Origin: Streptomyces sp. NRRL S-340
GTDB lineage: Bacteria; Actinomycetota; Actinomycetes; Streptomycetales; Streptomycetaceae
DNA length: 64,000 nucleotides
Direction: 5' to 3'
Assembly: GCF_000720185.1 (NCBI RefSeq)
Contig: NZ_JOIY01000007.1
Coordinates: 1 to 64,000, forward strand
Positions 33,165 through 43,340 of this stretch are shown here, piece after piece (position 1 is the stretch's first letter; the number at the start of each line of letters is the position of its first letter). A program made the position numbers and the translations under genes. The notes below the pieces were generated by a model. It saw only the letters and a list, made by a program, of their open reading frames with translations, had not been told where the DNA came from and ran no database searches.

Positions 33165-34850
33165 TCATCCCAGGTGCGTCGGCGCGAACATGCGCAGCAC
33201 CGCGGGCAGGACCACCACCGACGGACCGGGCGCCGCCAGCGCGCGTGCCAGGTCGGCCTCCAGCGTGTCAGGCGACGTGCGCACGCCCGGTACGCCGAAG
33301 GACTCCGCCAGGGCCACGTAGTCGGGGCGGGTGAGTTCCGTGGCCGTGGCCCGGCCGAAGGCGTCGGTCATGTACTCGCGCAGGATGCCGTAGCCGCCGT
33401 CGTCGACGATGAGCCAGGTGACGTCCAGGCCGTACTGGCGGGCCGTGGCCAGTTCGGCGATCGAGTACAGGGCGCCGCCGTCGCCGGACACGGCGAGCAC
33501 CGGGCGGGTCGGGTCGGCCACCGCCGCGCCGAGTGCCGCCGGGAAGCCGTAGCCGAGGCCGCCGGCGCCCTGGGCGGAGTGCATGGTGTTGGGTGCCTGG
33601 GCGTCGAAGGCCGACCAGGCCCAGTACGCCAGGATCGTCATGTCCCAGAAGGACGGCGATCCGGCGGGCAGGGCGCGGCGCACCGACGCCAGGACGTCCT
33701 GCTCCAGGGTGAGGTCCTGGGCGGCGATGCGGTCGCGGACCCTGGCCAGCAGGTCCCGTACGCGGCCGGCCGCGGTGTCGTCCGTCCGCTCCTCCACCGT
33801 CTCCAGGAGGGCCTGGAGGGCGAGCCGGGCGTCGGCGTGGATGCCGAGGGCGGGGTGGTTGGCCTCCAGCTTGCCGGCGTCGGCCTCGATCTGGATCACC
33901 TGGCCGCGCGGGGCGAACGTGTGGTAGTTCGAGGAGAGTTCACCGAGGCCGGAGCCGACGACGAGCAGGACGTCGGCGTCCTCCAGGAAGCCGGTGGTGT
34001 GCCGGTCCTCCAGCCAGGACTGGAGGGAGAGCGGGTGGTTCCAGGGGAAGGCGCCCTTGCCGCCGAAGGTGGTGACGACGGGGGCGTCCAGCCTCTCCGC
34101 CAGCGCCCGCAGCTTCCCGGAGGCGTCCGCCCGGACCACGCCTCCGCCCGCGATGATCGCCGGGCGGGCCGCCGTGGACAGCAAGTGGGCGGCCACGGCG
34201 GTGAGTTCGGGGCGCGGCACCAGGTCCTGCGGGGTCGCGTCCATCGCGGTCACCACCGGCAGGGCGGTCTTCGCGAGCAGGACGTCCTGCGGGATCTCCA
34301 CCCAGACCGGGCCGTGCGGGGCGGTGAGCGCCGACTGCCAGGCCGCGGCGATCGCGGACGGGATCTGGGAGGGGGTGCGGACCGTGTGGACGGACTTCAC
34401 CACGCCCCGGAACGAGGCCGCCTGGTCGGGCAGTTCGTGCAGGTAGCCGTGGCGGCCGCCGCCGAGCCCGGCGGTGGGGACCTGACTGCTGATCGCGAGG
34501 ACGGGCGCGGAGGCCGCAGCCGCCTCCTGGAGGGCGGCCAGGGAGGTGAGGGCTCCCGGGCCGGTCGACAGGAGCAGCGGGGCGGCCTCGCCGGTGACAC
34601 GGCCGTAGGCGTCGGCGGCGAAGCCCGCGTTGTTCTCCACCCGCAGGCCGACGTAGCGCAGGGCGGAGCGGCGCAGCGCGTCGAACACGCCGAGGGCGTG
34701 CTGGCCGGGCAGGCCGAAGACGGTGGTCGCGCCGAGCCCGGCCAGGGTCTCCACGACCAGGTCTCCGCCGGTGCGGCCGGGGGGAGGGTTCAGGGCGGCC
34801 TCCGTCTGGGCGGCCGTCGGGCGGAGTACCAGGTCGTGGTCGTGCGTCAC
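33165..34850 (-). CDS. Thiamin diphosphate-dependent enzyme (acetolactate synthase-like)
   Basis: Protein of 561 residues with the three domains of the ThDP decarboxylase superfamily. The N-terminal domain has the catalytic Glu in LRVENNAGFAADAYGR; the C-terminal domain has the ThDP-Mg motif from GDGGALYSIAEL to IVDDGGYG. The central domain lacks an obvious FAD-binding signature. It acts on 2-keto acids, but decarboxylase and synthase activity cannot be told apart by eye. GTG at 34850, 23 bases after the ureohydrolase stop; the gene is the third in an operon with the ureohydrolase and the SSS symporter, so it may process an aldehyde or keto acid from the same pathway. Confidence 0.87.
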   Translation of the reverse strand: MTHDHDLVLRPTAAQTEAALNPPPGRTGGDLVVETLAGLGATTVFGLPGQHALGVFDALRRSALRYVGLRVENNAGFAADAYGRVTGEAAPLLLSTGPGALTSLAALQEAAAASAPVLAISSQVPTAGLGGGRHGYLHELPDQAASFRGVVKSVHTVRTPSQIPSAIAAAWQSALTAPHGPVWVEIPQDVLLAKTALPVVTAMDATPQDLVPRPELTAVAAHLLSTAARPAIIAGGGVVRADASGKLRALAERLDAPVVTTFGGKGAFPWNHPLSLQSWLEDRHTTGFLEDADVLLVVGSGLGELSSNYHTFAPRGQVIQIEADAGKLEANHPALGIHADARLALQALLETVEERTDDTAAGRVRDLLARVRDRIAAQDLTLEQDVLASVRRALPAGSPSFWDMTILAYWAWSAFDAQAPNTMHSAQGAGGLGYGFPAALGAAVADPTRPVLAVSGDGGALYSIAELATARQYGLDVTWLIVDDGGYGILREYMTDAFGRATATELTRPDYVALAESFGVPGVRTSPDTLEADLARALAAPGPSVVVLPAVLRMFAPTHLG

Positions 34851-34873
34851 TTGGGCTCGGTCTCCTCAGCGCG

Positions 34874-35842
34874 TCATGCGGTGCGGGCCGCCGCGATCTG
34901 GCGGCTCATGATGGTGGTCAGTTCGTACGCCGTGTGGGAGGCGGCGACCGAGGTGATCTCGGCGTGGTCGTAGGCCGGGGCGACCTCGACGACGTCGGCG
35001 GAGACCAGGTTGCAGGAGGCCAGGCCGCGCAGGATCTCCAGGAGTTCGCGGGAGGTCATGCCGCCCGCCTCGGGGGTGCCGGTGCCGGGCGCGTGGGCCG
35101 GGTCGAGGCAGTCGATGTCGATGGAGATGTACAGCGGGCGGTCGCCGATGCGCCGGCGCAGCTGGTCGGCGACCTCGTCGGCGCCGCGGCGGTAGACGTC
35201 CGCGGAGGTGACGATGCCGAAGCCCATCTTCTCGTCGTCGGTGAGGTCCTGCTTGCCGTACAGCGGGCCGCGGGTGCCGACGTGGGAGAGGGCGGAGGTG
35301 TCGAGGATGCCCTCCTCGACGGCGCGCCGGAAGGGGGTGCCGTGGGTGTACTCGGCGCCGAAGTAGGTGTCCCAGGTGTCGAGGTGGGCGTCGAAGTGGA
35401 GCAGGGCGACCGGGCCGTGCTTCTTGGCGACGGACCTGAGCAGCGGCAGGGCGATGGTGTGGTCGCCGCCGAGGGTCATCAGGCGGGCGCCGGTGGCGAG
35501 GAGGTCGTCGGCGGCGGCCTCGATCGTGTCGACGGCCTCGTTGATGTTGAAGGGGTTCACCGCGATGTCGCCGCCGTCGGCGACCTGGGCGAGGGCGAAC
35601 GGGGAGGCGTCCTGCGCGGGGTTGTAGGGGCGCAGCAGCCGGGACGCCTCGCGGATGGCGTTGCCGCCGAAGCGGGCGCCCGGCCGGTAGGAGACGCCGG
35701 AGTCGAACGGCACGCCCACGACGGCGACGTCGGCGCGGCCGACCTCGTCGAGGCGGGGCAGCCGGGCGAAGGTGGCGGGGCCGGCGTAGCGCGGGACGCG
35801 GGAGGAGTCGACGGGGCCGCGGGGCGTCTCGGTGCTGCTCAT
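34874..35842 (-). CDS. speB: Agmatinase-like ureohydrolase
   Basis: Protein of 322 residues of the arginase/agmatinase superfamily. The manganese-binding motifs are intact: [21 protein letters not shown] and [22 protein letters not shown] (split here). It should hydrolyse a guanidino compound to urea and an amine; agmatine to putrescine is the default, guanidinobutyrate is an alternative. ATG at 35842. It lies 56 bases after the SSS symporter gene and before a ThDP enzyme, which suggests uptake and breakdown of a guanidino compound as nitrogen source. Confidence 0.9.
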   Translation of the reverse strand: MSSTETPRGPVDSSRVPRYAGPATFARLPRLDEVGRADVAVVGVPFDSGVSYRPGARFGGNAIREASRLLRPYNPAQDASPFALAQVADGGDIAVNPFNINEAVDTIEAAADDLLATGARLMTLGGDHTIALPLLRSVAKKHGPVALLHFDAHLDTWDTYFGAEYTHGTPFRRAVEEGILDTSALSHVGTRGPLYGKQDLTDDEKMGFGIVTSADVYRRGADEVADQLRRRIGDRPLYISIDIDCLDPAHAPGTGTPEAGGMTSRELLEILRGLASCNLVSADVVEVAPAYDHAEITSVAASHTAYELTTIMSRQIAAARTA

Positions 35843-35898
35843 GATGAAATGCCTTCTTTCCTGCGCTTCGTCGCGCATGTACTGCTTCCCTGGCGACT

Positions 35899-37371
35899 CT
35901 ACGGGTGCGCCGGGACCGGTTCGGACGCGGGTTCGGGGGTGCGGCCGGCGAGGCGTTCGCGCCAGACGGCGAGGACGGACTCGTCGGTGGGCCGGGTGGC
36001 CAGGGACACGGCGACGTAGGCGACCAGGGAGGACAGCAGGCCGTAGTAGACGGGCTCGTTGGCGAGGATGCCGAAGCCCGCCATCAGGCCGATGACCGCG
36101 AGGCCGCCGACGATCACGGAGGCGAGGGCGCCGGGCGCGGTGCCGCGCTTCCACAGCAGCCCGCCGAGGATCGGCACGAGCAGTCCGCCGACGAGCAGGT
36201 TGTAGGCCACGGTCAGCGCCTCGACGACGTTGTTCAGGGCGATGGCGGTGCCGATGACGCCGACGCCCATGATCAGGATGAAGGCCCGGTTGCCCTTGAC
36301 CTCGTCGTGCGGCTCCGCGTGCTCGTCCCCGCCGCGGCGCACCGCGCCCCTCAGCCGGGACCAGATGTCGTTGTTGGCGACGGTGGCGCAGGCGATCAGC
36401 GCACCGGAGGAGGTCGACATCACGGCGGCCAGTGCGGCGGCCAGGACCAGGCCGCGCACGCCGACGGGCAGTTCGTCCTTGACGATGGTGGCGAACGCGT
36501 CGTCGGCGCTGCCCAGGTGCGGGTAGAGGACCTTGGCGGCGGTGCCGATGACGGCGCCGGCCAGGGCGTAGACCAGGCAGTAGGTGCCGGCGACGGTGCC
36601 GCCGAGGCGGGCGACCCTGTCGCTGCGGGCGGTGAACACGCGCTGCCAGATGTCCTGCCCGATGAGCATGCCGAAGGTGTAGATCAGCACGTAGGTGAAG
36701 ATCGTCTCGCCGCCGATGCCCAGCGGGTCGAAGTACGAGGTCGGCAGCTCGGCCCGCATCGCGCCGAAGCCGCCCGCCTTGACCACGGCGATGGGCAGCA
36801 GCAGGAGCAGCACGCCGATCGTCTTGACGACGAACTGCACCATGTCGGTGAGCGTGATGGACCACATGCCGCCGAGGGTGGAGTACGCGACGACGATCGC
36901 GCCGCCGATGACGATCGCGACCGTGCGGTTCAGGTCGAACAGCACGTCGAAGATCGTGGCGTAGGCGATGGTCGAGGTCACGGCGAGCATGAGGGTGTAC
37001 GCCCACATGACCACGCCGGAGATGATGCCCGCCTTGCCGCCGTAGCGCAGGTCCAGCATCTCGGAGACGGTGTAGACCTTCAGCCGGGCGATGCGGGCGG
37101 AGAAGAAGACGGAGAGGGCGAGGATGCCGAGGCCGATGGTGAAGACCATCCACGCGCCGGACAGGCCGTACTTGTAGCCGAGGCCCACACCGCCGATGGT
37201 GGACGCGCCGCCGAGGACGATCGCCGCCATGGTGCCGGAGTACATCGCGGGCCCCAGGCGGCGGCCCGCCACCAGGAACTCGCTCTTGGACTTGGCGCGG
37301 CGCATGCCCCACCAGCCCATGGCCAGCATGCCGGCCAGATAGAGAACGATCACCGTGTAGTCGACGGCCAT
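35899..37371 (-). CDS. Sodium:solute symporter (SSS family)
   Basis: Protein of 490 residues with about 13 hydrophobic helices and family segments [54 protein letters not shown] and [19 protein letters not shown]. It imports a small solute with sodium. ATG at 37371 has AAGGAGG 7 bases upstream. First gene of the operon with agmatinase and ThDP enzyme, divergent from a PucR regulator 216 bases away. A guanidino compound or polyamine as substrate is inferred from the next gene. Confidence 0.92.
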   Translation of the reverse strand: MAVDYTVIVLYLAGMLAMGWWGMRRAKSKSEFLVAGRRLGPAMYSGTMAAIVLGGASTIGGVGLGYKYGLSGAWMVFTIGLGILALSVFFSARIARLKVYTVSEMLDLRYGGKAGIISGVVMWAYTLMLAVTSTIAYATIFDVLFDLNRTVAIVIGGAIVVAYSTLGGMWSITLTDMVQFVVKTIGVLLLLLPIAVVKAGGFGAMRAELPTSYFDPLGIGGETIFTYVLIYTFGMLIGQDIWQRVFTARSDRVARLGGTVAGTYCLVYALAGAVIGTAAKVLYPHLGSADDAFATIVKDELPVGVRGLVLAAALAAVMSTSSGALIACATVANNDIWSRLRGAVRRGGDEHAEPHDEVKGNRAFILIMGVGVIGTAIALNNVVEALTVAYNLLVGGLLVPILGGLLWKRGTAPGALASVIVGGLAVIGLMAGFGILANEPVYYGLLSSLVAYVAVSLATRPTDESVLAVWRERLAGRTPEPASEPVPAHP

Positions 37372-37587
37372 GTGGGGCCCTCCTTCGCGCACTGTCCGGT
37401 GGCGGGTCGTGCAGAGACGTGTGGATTTCCTGGGGTCCCCCGGGGAGGGGGCGCCGGCAGTGGCACGCGGGGACATCCGCCCGTACCCGCGGCCGCCGGG
37501 TCTGGAACGACATTAGGTGGCCGGAAAGCGACTGCGAAGTGTACTTTTCATCCATTCGAGGGGGCGGGGATGGAGGAAGCGCACACC

Positions 37588-39156
37588 ATGCCGGACACGC
37601 CTGCCCCACCTGGCCCGCTGACCCAGGTGGCCCCGCCGACCCCACCGGTCCCGCTGGCCGCGCTCATGGCCCGCGACGACCTCGCCCTGCGCCAGCTCGC
37701 CGGGCCCGCCGGGCCGGACGTCGTCATCCAGTGGGCGCACGCCTCGGAGATGGCCGACCCCTACCCGTACCTGCTGGGCGGCGAGCTGCTGCTGACGGCG
37801 GGCGTGCACATCCCGCGGGACGCGCCGGCCGGGTACTTCGACGACTACGTCGCGCGGATCGTCGCGGCGGGCGGCGCGGCCCTCGGGTTCGGTGTGGCGC
37901 CCCTGCACGACACGGTCCCGCCCGCGCTGACCGCCGCCTGCGACGCCCGGGGGCTGCCGCTGCTGGAGGTGCCGCCCCGGACGACGTTCGCCAAGGTCGC
38001 CCGGGCCGTGTGGCAACTGGTCGCCCAGTCCCGGACGGCCGAGCTGCGCCGGGTCACCGAGGCGCAGCAGAGCCTGGCCGCCGCCGCGTCCCGCCCCGAC
38101 CCCGTCCCCTCGGTGCTGCGCCAGCTCGCCCAGCGGCTGACCGGCCTGGCCGTCCTCTACGGCCCCGACGGCACCCGCATCGCCGCCGCGGGCCGGGAGC
38201 CCGCCCAGGAGGTGGGAACGGCCCTGGCCGGCCTGGCGGCGGTGGTGAGGCCGGGGCCGGGGGGACGGACGGGGCCCGGGGGACGGACGGGGGCGGGGGC
38301 AGCGCCGGGACCCGGGGCGGGGGCCGGCGGGCCGTACGCGCCCAGTTCGGCCGCCGACACCGTCGCCGGCAGCCACCTCGCCGCCTACGCCCTCGGCGCG
38401 GGCCAGGGCTTCGTCCTCGGGGTGGCCTCCCCGCGGCGCGAGCCGGGGGACCACACCATCGCCTCCGTGGCCGCCGTGCTGCTGTCCCTGCTGACCGGCG
38501 AGCACCAGAGCGGCACCTCGGCGGCCCGCTCCGCCGCGCTCGTCCGGATGCTGCTGGGGGCGTCCGCCGAGGACGTGGCAGCGCTGCTCGGGCAGGGGCC
38601 GTGGACCGTCGTGCACGCGCGCCCCGAGCACCGTCCGGCGGACGCCGTCGCCGCCTCCGCGCTGGGCGCCGCCCTGGGCTCGGCGCTGGTCGACCTGACC
38701 GAAGGTTCCGGGACCGTACGGGTGCTGCTGCCGGCCGAGCGGGAAGCGGTACGGCAGCCGGGCTGGACCCTCGGGGTCAGCGCGGCCGTCCAGCCCCGGG
38801 AGTGGCCGGCCGCCGACACGCAGGCGGCGCGCGCCCTGGCCCGCGCCCGCGCCACCCGGGCCCCGCTGGTCCGCCACGGCGACCGGCCCGGCCTCGGCGA
38901 CCTGGTCCCGGCGAAGGAGGCCGCCGCCCACGCCCGCGCCGTCCTCGCCCCCCTCGCCGCGCACCCCGCGCTCACCGAGACCCTGCGCGCCTGGCTCTCC
39001 CTGCACGGCAGCTGGGACCGGACCGCGGTGGCGCTGGCCGTGCACCGCAACACCGTGCGGCAGCGCATCGCCCGCTGCGCCGCCCTGCTGGCGGCCGACC
39101 TCGACGACCCGGACGTCCGCATGGAGCTGTGGTTCGCGCTGAGACACGGTGGGTGA
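37588..39156 (+). CDS. PucR-family transcriptional regulator
   Basis: Protein of 522 residues. The N-terminal PucR domain (about 10-150: [29 protein letters not shown]) senses purine- or amine-like ligands in relatives. The C-terminal HTH_30 lies at about 470-515 ([33 protein letters not shown]). Between them, at about 220-250, a Gly/Pro/Arg-rich insert looks like a recent repeat expansion. ATG at 37588 with GGAGGAAG 8 bases upstream is chosen; ATG 37570 is possible. Divergent from the symporter/agmatinase operon, which it probably controls. Confidence 0.9.
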   Translation: MPDTPAPPGPLTQVAPPTPPVPLAALMARDDLALRQLAGPAGPDVVIQWAHASEMADPYPYLLGGELLLTAGVHIPRDAPAGYFDDYVARIVAAGGAALGFGVAPLHDTVPPALTAACDARGLPLLEVPPRTTFAKVARAVWQLVAQSRTAELRRVTEAQQSLAAAASRPDPVPSVLRQLAQRLTGLAVLYGPDGTRIAAAGREPAQEVGTALAGLAAVVRPGPGGRTGPGGRTGAGAAPGPGAGAGGPYAPSSAADTVAGSHLAAYALGAGQGFVLGVASPRREPGDHTIASVAAVLLSLLTGEHQSGTSAARSAALVRMLLGASAEDVAALLGQGPWTVVHARPEHRPADAVAASALGAALGSALVDLTEGSGTVRVLLPAEREAVRQPGWTLGVSAAVQPREWPAADTQAARALARARATRAPLVRHGDRPGLGDLVPAKEAAAHARAVLAPLAAHPALTETLRAWLSLHGSWDRTAVALAVHRNTVRQRIARCAALLAADLDDPDVRMELWFALRHGG

Positions 39157-39178
39157 CCCGCGTCCCGTCCCGTGGCCG

Positions 39179-39320
39179 GTGCCGCGGCCGGAAGGTCCGC
39201 CGGGAAGCTCGCGGCGTCCGGTGCGGTGGACCGCAAGGCCAAGCACGACCCGCGTACCGGATGTACCCGGGTGACGCGGCGAGGCGCCGTGCCGGGCGTC
39301 GCGAGCCGGCGGACCCTCCC
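39179..39320 (+). repeat. Dispersed repeat, copy 2 (about 142 bp)
   Basis: Second copy of the element at 14173-14316, same orientation, 22 bases after the PucR stop codon. Identical in a 34-base block starting GGGAAGCTCGCGG and closely similar elsewhere. It occupies most of the gap between the PucR gene and the next gene. Confidence 0.75.
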
Positions 39321-39373
39321 GTCCGCGGCACCAGCGGCGGATTCGCGCGGCGCTCTGCCCCACAATGGGAGCC

Positions 39374-40165
39374 ATGCCGATACCCGGGACACCCAGCCGC
39401 GCCGAACTCGTCGACCACCTCGTGAGGACCCGTATCGCGGGGGACGTCGCCACGCCCCGCGAGAACAACCTCTCGCACTACCGCAAGCTGGCCAACGGCG
39501 ACCGCAACTTCTGGCTCGGTCTGGAACTCGGCGACCGCTGGAGCGACGAGCAGGACGTGCTCGCGGTGATGGCCGAACGGGTCGGCGTCAACGACGACCC
39601 CGAGTACCGGCAGGGCCAGGACACCATCGACCCGGAACTGACCGTCGACGGCCTGGAGCGGCTGGCCGGCCGGCTGCGCAAGGCGGCCGCGGGCAGGCAG
39701 CGGGTGCTGTTCGCCACCGGCCACCCCGGCGGCCTGCTGGACGTGCACCGCGCGACGGCCGCCGCGCTGCGCGCCGCCGGCTGCGAGATCGTCGTCGTCC
39801 CGGAGGGACTGGGGACGGACGAGGGCTACGTCGTGCAGTTCGCGGACGTGGCGGTCCTCGAACACGGCGCCACGCTGTGGCACACCCACTCCGGCGAGCC
39901 GATGCGCGCCATCCTCACCGGCCTCGAGCGCGCGGGCCGTCCGCTGCCCGACCTGGTCGTCGCCGACCACGGCTGGGCGGGGTGCGCCGGACAGCTCGGC
40001 GTGGACTCCGTGGGCTACGCCGACTGCAACGACCCGGCCCTCTTCCTCGCCGAGGCCGAGGGCACCCTCCAGGTGGCGGTCCCCCTGGACGACCACGTCG
40101 TCAGCCCCCGCTTCTACGACCCGATGACCGCGTACCTGCTCGACCGGGCGGGTCTGTCCTCCTGA
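39374..40165 (+). CDS. Phosphatase-like conserved actinobacterial protein
   Basis: Protein of 263 residues of a family often labelled phosphatase in actinobacteria (PF15698 type). Conserved pieces: LVDHLVRTRIAGDVATPREN, HYRKLANGDRNFWLGLELGD, VLFATGHPGGLLDVHRA and VADHGWAGCAG. Activity is not established to my knowledge. ATG at 39374 is preferred for the match to family starts; ATG 39365 is equally open. Convergent with the CDF transporter gene, 25 bases apart. Confidence 0.75.
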   Translation: MPIPGTPSRAELVDHLVRTRIAGDVATPRENNLSHYRKLANGDRNFWLGLELGDRWSDEQDVLAVMAERVGVNDDPEYRQGQDTIDPELTVDGLERLAGRLRKAAAGRQRVLFATGHPGGLLDVHRATAAALRAAGCEIVVVPEGLGTDEGYVVQFADVAVLEHGATLWHTHSGEPMRAILTGLERAGRPLPDLVVADHGWAGCAGQLGVDSVGYADCNDPALFLAEAEGTLQVAVPLDDHVVSPRFYDPMTAYLLDRAGLSS

Positions 40166-40190
40166 CCGCGCCGGAGCCCACGGCACCCCG

Positions 40191-41177
40191 TCACGGCCAC
40201 GGGTTGAGCCCCTCCGAGCGGCGCTGCGCGAATCCCGGCGTCGGGTCCAGGTAGACCCGGCTGACGACGGGGAGCGCCTCGCGCAGCCGCTGCTCGGCCT
40301 GCTCGCAGGCCCACTCGATCTGGGCCGCGCTCGACACGTCCCGGAAGTCGACCTTCGCGGCCACCAGGGCCTCCCTGGGCCCCTGCACGAGCGTCGTCAG
40401 CTCCAGTACGGCCTCGATGTGCTCCACCGCCAGCAGTTCCGCCCGGATCCGCTCCCGGGTGGCGCGGGGCAGCGGGCGGCCGATGAGCAGTTCCACGTTC
40501 GAGCGGCCCAGCACCCAGGCCACGTACAGGAGCAGCGCGCCGATGCACAGCGAGGCGACGCCGTCCCAGACGCCGGACCCGGTGAGCTGCCCGCCGAGCA
40601 GGCCGCCGGCGGCGAGCAGCAGACCGGCCAGGGCGGCGGAGTCCTCCATGACCACGGCCTTGACGGCGGTGTCGGCGGTCCGCCGGAAGTAGCGGCGGAA
40701 GGGCACCCTCAGGCGGGCGGCCTCACCGCGGGCCTGGCGCAGCCCCGTGCGCAGCGAGAAGCCCTCCAGCAGGAAGGCCACGGCGAGCACGACGTACGAC
40801 GCCAGCGGGTCGCCGAGTTCCTCCCCCGACAGGAGGGTGTGGACGCCGTCGTAGAGGGAGAAGACCGCGCCGCCCACGAACGTGGCGACGGCGGCGAGCA
40901 GCGCCCAGATGTAGCGCTCGGGGCCGTAGCCGAGCGGGTGGTCCTCGTCGGCGGGGCGCTCGCTGCGTTTGAGCGCGGTGAGCAGCAGGACCTCGGTGAC
41001 CGTGTCGGCCACCGAGTGCGCGGCCTCCGAGAGCATCGCGCTGGATCCGCTGATCACCCCGGCCACCGCCTTGGCCAGCGCGATGCCGAGGTTGGCCAGG
41101 GCGGCGACGATCACCGTGAAGGTGCTCTCGCCGCCGCCTGACCGCTGTGCTGCCGTCTCTCCTGCCGTGTCCGCCAT
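40191..41177 (-). CDS. Cation diffusion facilitator (CDF) transporter
   Basis: Protein of 328 residues. The N-terminal half has several membrane helices with the CDF metal-site pattern SEAAHSVADTVTE (HxxxD), then DHPLGYGPERYIWALLAA (HP-YG motif), and a second site near MEDSAALAGLLLA. The C-terminal cytoplasmic ferredoxin-like domain starts near residue 230 (NVELLIGRPL). It should export Zn, Mn or Fe. ATG at 41177, five bases after the tesB stop; last gene of the operon with the acyl-CoA genes, for no obvious functional reason. Confidence 0.9.
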   Translation of the reverse strand: MADTAGETAAQRSGGGESTFTVIVAALANLGIALAKAVAGVISGSSAMLSEAAHSVADTVTEVLLLTALKRSERPADEDHPLGYGPERYIWALLAAVATFVGGAVFSLYDGVHTLLSGEELGDPLASYVVLAVAFLLEGFSLRTGLRQARGEAARLRVPFRRYFRRTADTAVKAVVMEDSAALAGLLLAAGGLLGGQLTGSGVWDGVASLCIGALLLYVAWVLGRSNVELLIGRPLPRATRERIRAELLAVEHIEAVLELTTLVQGPREALVAAKVDFRDVSSAAQIEWACEQAEQRLREALPVVSRVYLDPTPGFAQRRSEGLNPWP

Positions 41178-41182
41178 GCCCC

Positions 41183-42064
41183 TCAGTGTTCCCGGGGAAC
41201 GCGGACCACGCCTTCCTGGATCACCGTGACGGCCAGCCGGCCGTCCCGCGTGTGGATGCGGGCCTGCCCGAGACCGCGCCCGCCGGACGCCGAGGGCGAC
41301 TCCTGGTCGTACAGCAGCCACTCGTCGGCGCGGAAGGGCCGGTGGAACCACATGGCGTGGTCCAGGGAGGCGCCGACGACGTCCCCGACCGCCCAGCCGC
41401 CGCGCCCGTGGGCGAGCAGCACCGAGTCGAGCAGGGTCATGTCGGAGACGTAGGTGGCGAGGACGACGTGCAGGAGGGGCTCGTCGACGGCGCCGTCGAG
41501 CTTGCCGTTGGTGCGGAACCAGACCTGGGAGTGCGGCTCGCGGGGCGCGCCGAACTCACCGTACGGGGGCTCGCCGACGTAGCGCAGGTCGACGGCCTCG
41601 CGGGTCTCCAGGAACCGCTCGACCACCTCGGGCGCCAGGTGGCCGTAGCCGCGCAGCCGTTCGGCGGAGGTGGGCAGGGTCTCCGGGTCCGGCGCGGGCG
41701 GCATGGGCACCTGGTGGTCCAGGCCCTCCTCGTACGTCTGGAAGGACGCCGAGAGGTGGAAGACCGGCTGCCCGTGCTGGACGGCGACGACCCGGCGGGT
41801 GGTGAAGGAGCGGCCGTCGCGGATGCGGTCCACCGTGTAGACGATGGGCGCGCCGGGATCGCCGGGGCGCAGGAAGTAGGCGTGCAGCGAGTGCGCGTGC
41901 CGGTCGGCGGGGACCGTGCGCCCGGCGGCGACCATCGCCTGCGCGGCGACCTGCCCGCCGAAGACGCGCGGGACGACGGCGGAGCGGGACCGGCCGCGGA
42001 AGATGTCCCGCTCGATCCGCTCCAGGTCGAGCAGATCGAGCAGGGACTCCAGTGCCGTGCTCAC
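41183..42064 (-). CDS. tesB: Acyl-CoA thioesterase II (TesB)
   Basis: Protein of 293 residues with the double hotdog fold of TesB: LERIERDIFRGRSRSAVVPRVFGGQVAAQA at the N-terminus, HSLHAYFLRPGDPGAPIVY, SFTTRRVVAVQHG and SLDHAMWFHRPFRADEWLLY with the catalytic Asp of the second hotdog. It hydrolyses acyl-CoA to free acid and CoA. GTG at 42064; five bases after the acyl-CoA dehydrogenase stop, so co-transcribed with it. Confidence 0.93.
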   Translation of the reverse strand: MSTALESLLDLLDLERIERDIFRGRSRSAVVPRVFGGQVAAQAMVAAGRTVPADRHAHSLHAYFLRPGDPGAPIVYTVDRIRDGRSFTTRRVVAVQHGQPVFHLSASFQTYEEGLDHQVPMPPAPDPETLPTSAERLRGYGHLAPEVVERFLETREAVDLRYVGEPPYGEFGAPREPHSQVWFRTNGKLDGAVDEPLLHVVLATYVSDMTLLDSVLLAHGRGGWAVGDVVGASLDHAMWFHRPFRADEWLLYDQESPSASGGRGLGQARIHTRDGRLAVTVIQEGVVRVPREH

Positions 42065-42069
42065 GGGTC

Positions 42070-43227
42070 CTACAGGCCCATGTTCTTGGCGATGATCGTC
42101 TTCATGATCTCGCTGGTGCCGCCGTAGATGCGGTTCACGCGGTTGTCGGCGTACAGACGGGCGATCGGGTACTCGTTCATGTAGCCGTAGCCGCCGTGCA
42201 GCTGGAGGCAGCGGTCGATGACGCGGTGCGCGACCTCGGTGCAGAACAGCTTGGCGGAGGCGGCCTCGGCGGGGGTCAGCTCGCCGGCGTCCAGGGCCTC
42301 GGTGGCGCGGTCGGCGACGGCTTCGGCGGCGTCGACCTCGGCCTGGCAGGCGGCCAGCTCGAACTTGGTGTTCTGGAAGTGGGCGACCGGCTTGCCGAAG
42401 ACGGTGCGCTCCTGCACGTACTGCTTGGCGAACCGGACGGCGGCCTTGGCCTGCGCGTAGGCGCCGAAGGCGATGCCCCAGCGCTCGGAGGCGAGGTTGT
42501 GGCCGAGGTAGGAGAAGCCCTTGTTCTCCTCGCCGAGCAGGTCCTCGACCGGGACCTTGACGTCGACGAAGGCCAGCTCGGCGGTGTCGGAGGTGCGCAG
42601 GCCCAGCTTGTCGAGCTTGCGGCCGATGGAGTAGCCCTCGGACTTGGTGTCCACGGCGAACAGGGAGATGCCGTGGCGGCGGTCCTCGGCGGTCGGCGCG
42701 GCGGTGCGGGCGCAGACGATGACGCGGTCGGCGTGGACGCCGCCGGTGATGAAGGTCTTGGCGCCGTTGAGGACGTAGTGCGTGCCGTCCTCGGAGAGCT
42801 TGGCGGTGGACTTCATGCCCGCGAGGTCGGAGCCGGTGCCCGGCTCCGTCATCGCGATGGCCCACATCTCCTCGCCGGTGACGAACTTCGGCAGGTAGCG
42901 CTTCTTCTGCTCGTCGGTGGCCAGCATCTTGATGTACGGCAGGGCGAGCAGCACGTGCACGCCGGAGCCGCCGAAGCTGACGCCCGCGCGGGCGGTCTCC
43001 TCGTACAGGACGGCCTCGAACTTGTGGCTGTCCAGGCCGGCGCCGCCGAACTCCTCGGGCACGTTGATGCCGAAGATGCCCAGCTCACCGAGCTTGTAGT
43101 AGAAGTCACGCGGGGCCTGGCCGGCCGCGAACCACTCGTCGTACACGGGTACGACCTCGGCCTCGATGAAGGCGCGAAGGGTCTCCCGGAACGCCTCGTG
43201 ATCCTCGTTGAACACCGTACGGCGCAC
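42070..43227 (-). CDS. Acyl-CoA dehydrogenase, LCAD/IVD-like
   Basis: Protein of 385 residues with the complete ACAD fold (WAIAMTEPGTGSDLAG, the FAD-binding GAKTFITGG, YVQERTVFGKPVAHFQ, GGYGYMNEYPIARLYAD). The C-terminal position that holds the catalytic Glu in SCAD/MCAD is Gly here (RIYGGTSEIM), while a Glu is found in LASERWGI, matching the position used by LCAD and isovaleryl-CoA dehydrogenases. It should therefore be active with the alternative base. GTG 43227 is chosen as GGAGG lies 8 bases upstream; the GTG 43236 would overlap it. First gene of the operon with tesB and CDF. Confidence 0.9.
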   Translation of the reverse strand: MRRTVFNEDHEAFRETLRAFIEAEVVPVYDEWFAAGQAPRDFYYKLGELGIFGINVPEEFGGAGLDSHKFEAVLYEETARAGVSFGGSGVHVLLALPYIKMLATDEQKKRYLPKFVTGEEMWAIAMTEPGTGSDLAGMKSTAKLSEDGTHYVLNGAKTFITGGVHADRVIVCARTAAPTAEDRRHGISLFAVDTKSEGYSIGRKLDKLGLRTSDTAELAFVDVKVPVEDLLGEENKGFSYLGHNLASERWGIAFGAYAQAKAAVRFAKQYVQERTVFGKPVAHFQNTKFELAACQAEVDAAEAVADRATEALDAGELTPAEAASAKLFCTEVAHRVIDRCLQLHGGYGYMNEYPIARLYADNRVNRIYGGTSEIMKTIIAKNMGL

Positions 43228-43255
43228 GCCGCCCACCTCCGCGACCTCGACTGTC

Positions 43256-43269
43256 TAAGCGCTTGCTCA
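43256..43269. promoter_or_regulatory. AAGCGCTT dyad in the acyl-CoA dehydrogenase promoter
   Basis: TAAGCGCTTGCTCA carries the palindrome AAGCGCTT, about 30 bases before the GTG start on the minus strand, overlapping the expected promoter. It resembles the operator-like site at 10159-10175. The binding protein is unknown; a TetR or LacI protein is plausible. Confidence 0.4.
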
Positions 43270-43340
43270 TACAAACGTACCGGCGAGTACGGGGCCAGTA
43301 AAGAGCGGAACCGGTAACGCTCGTCACGTGAAGGAGGAGG

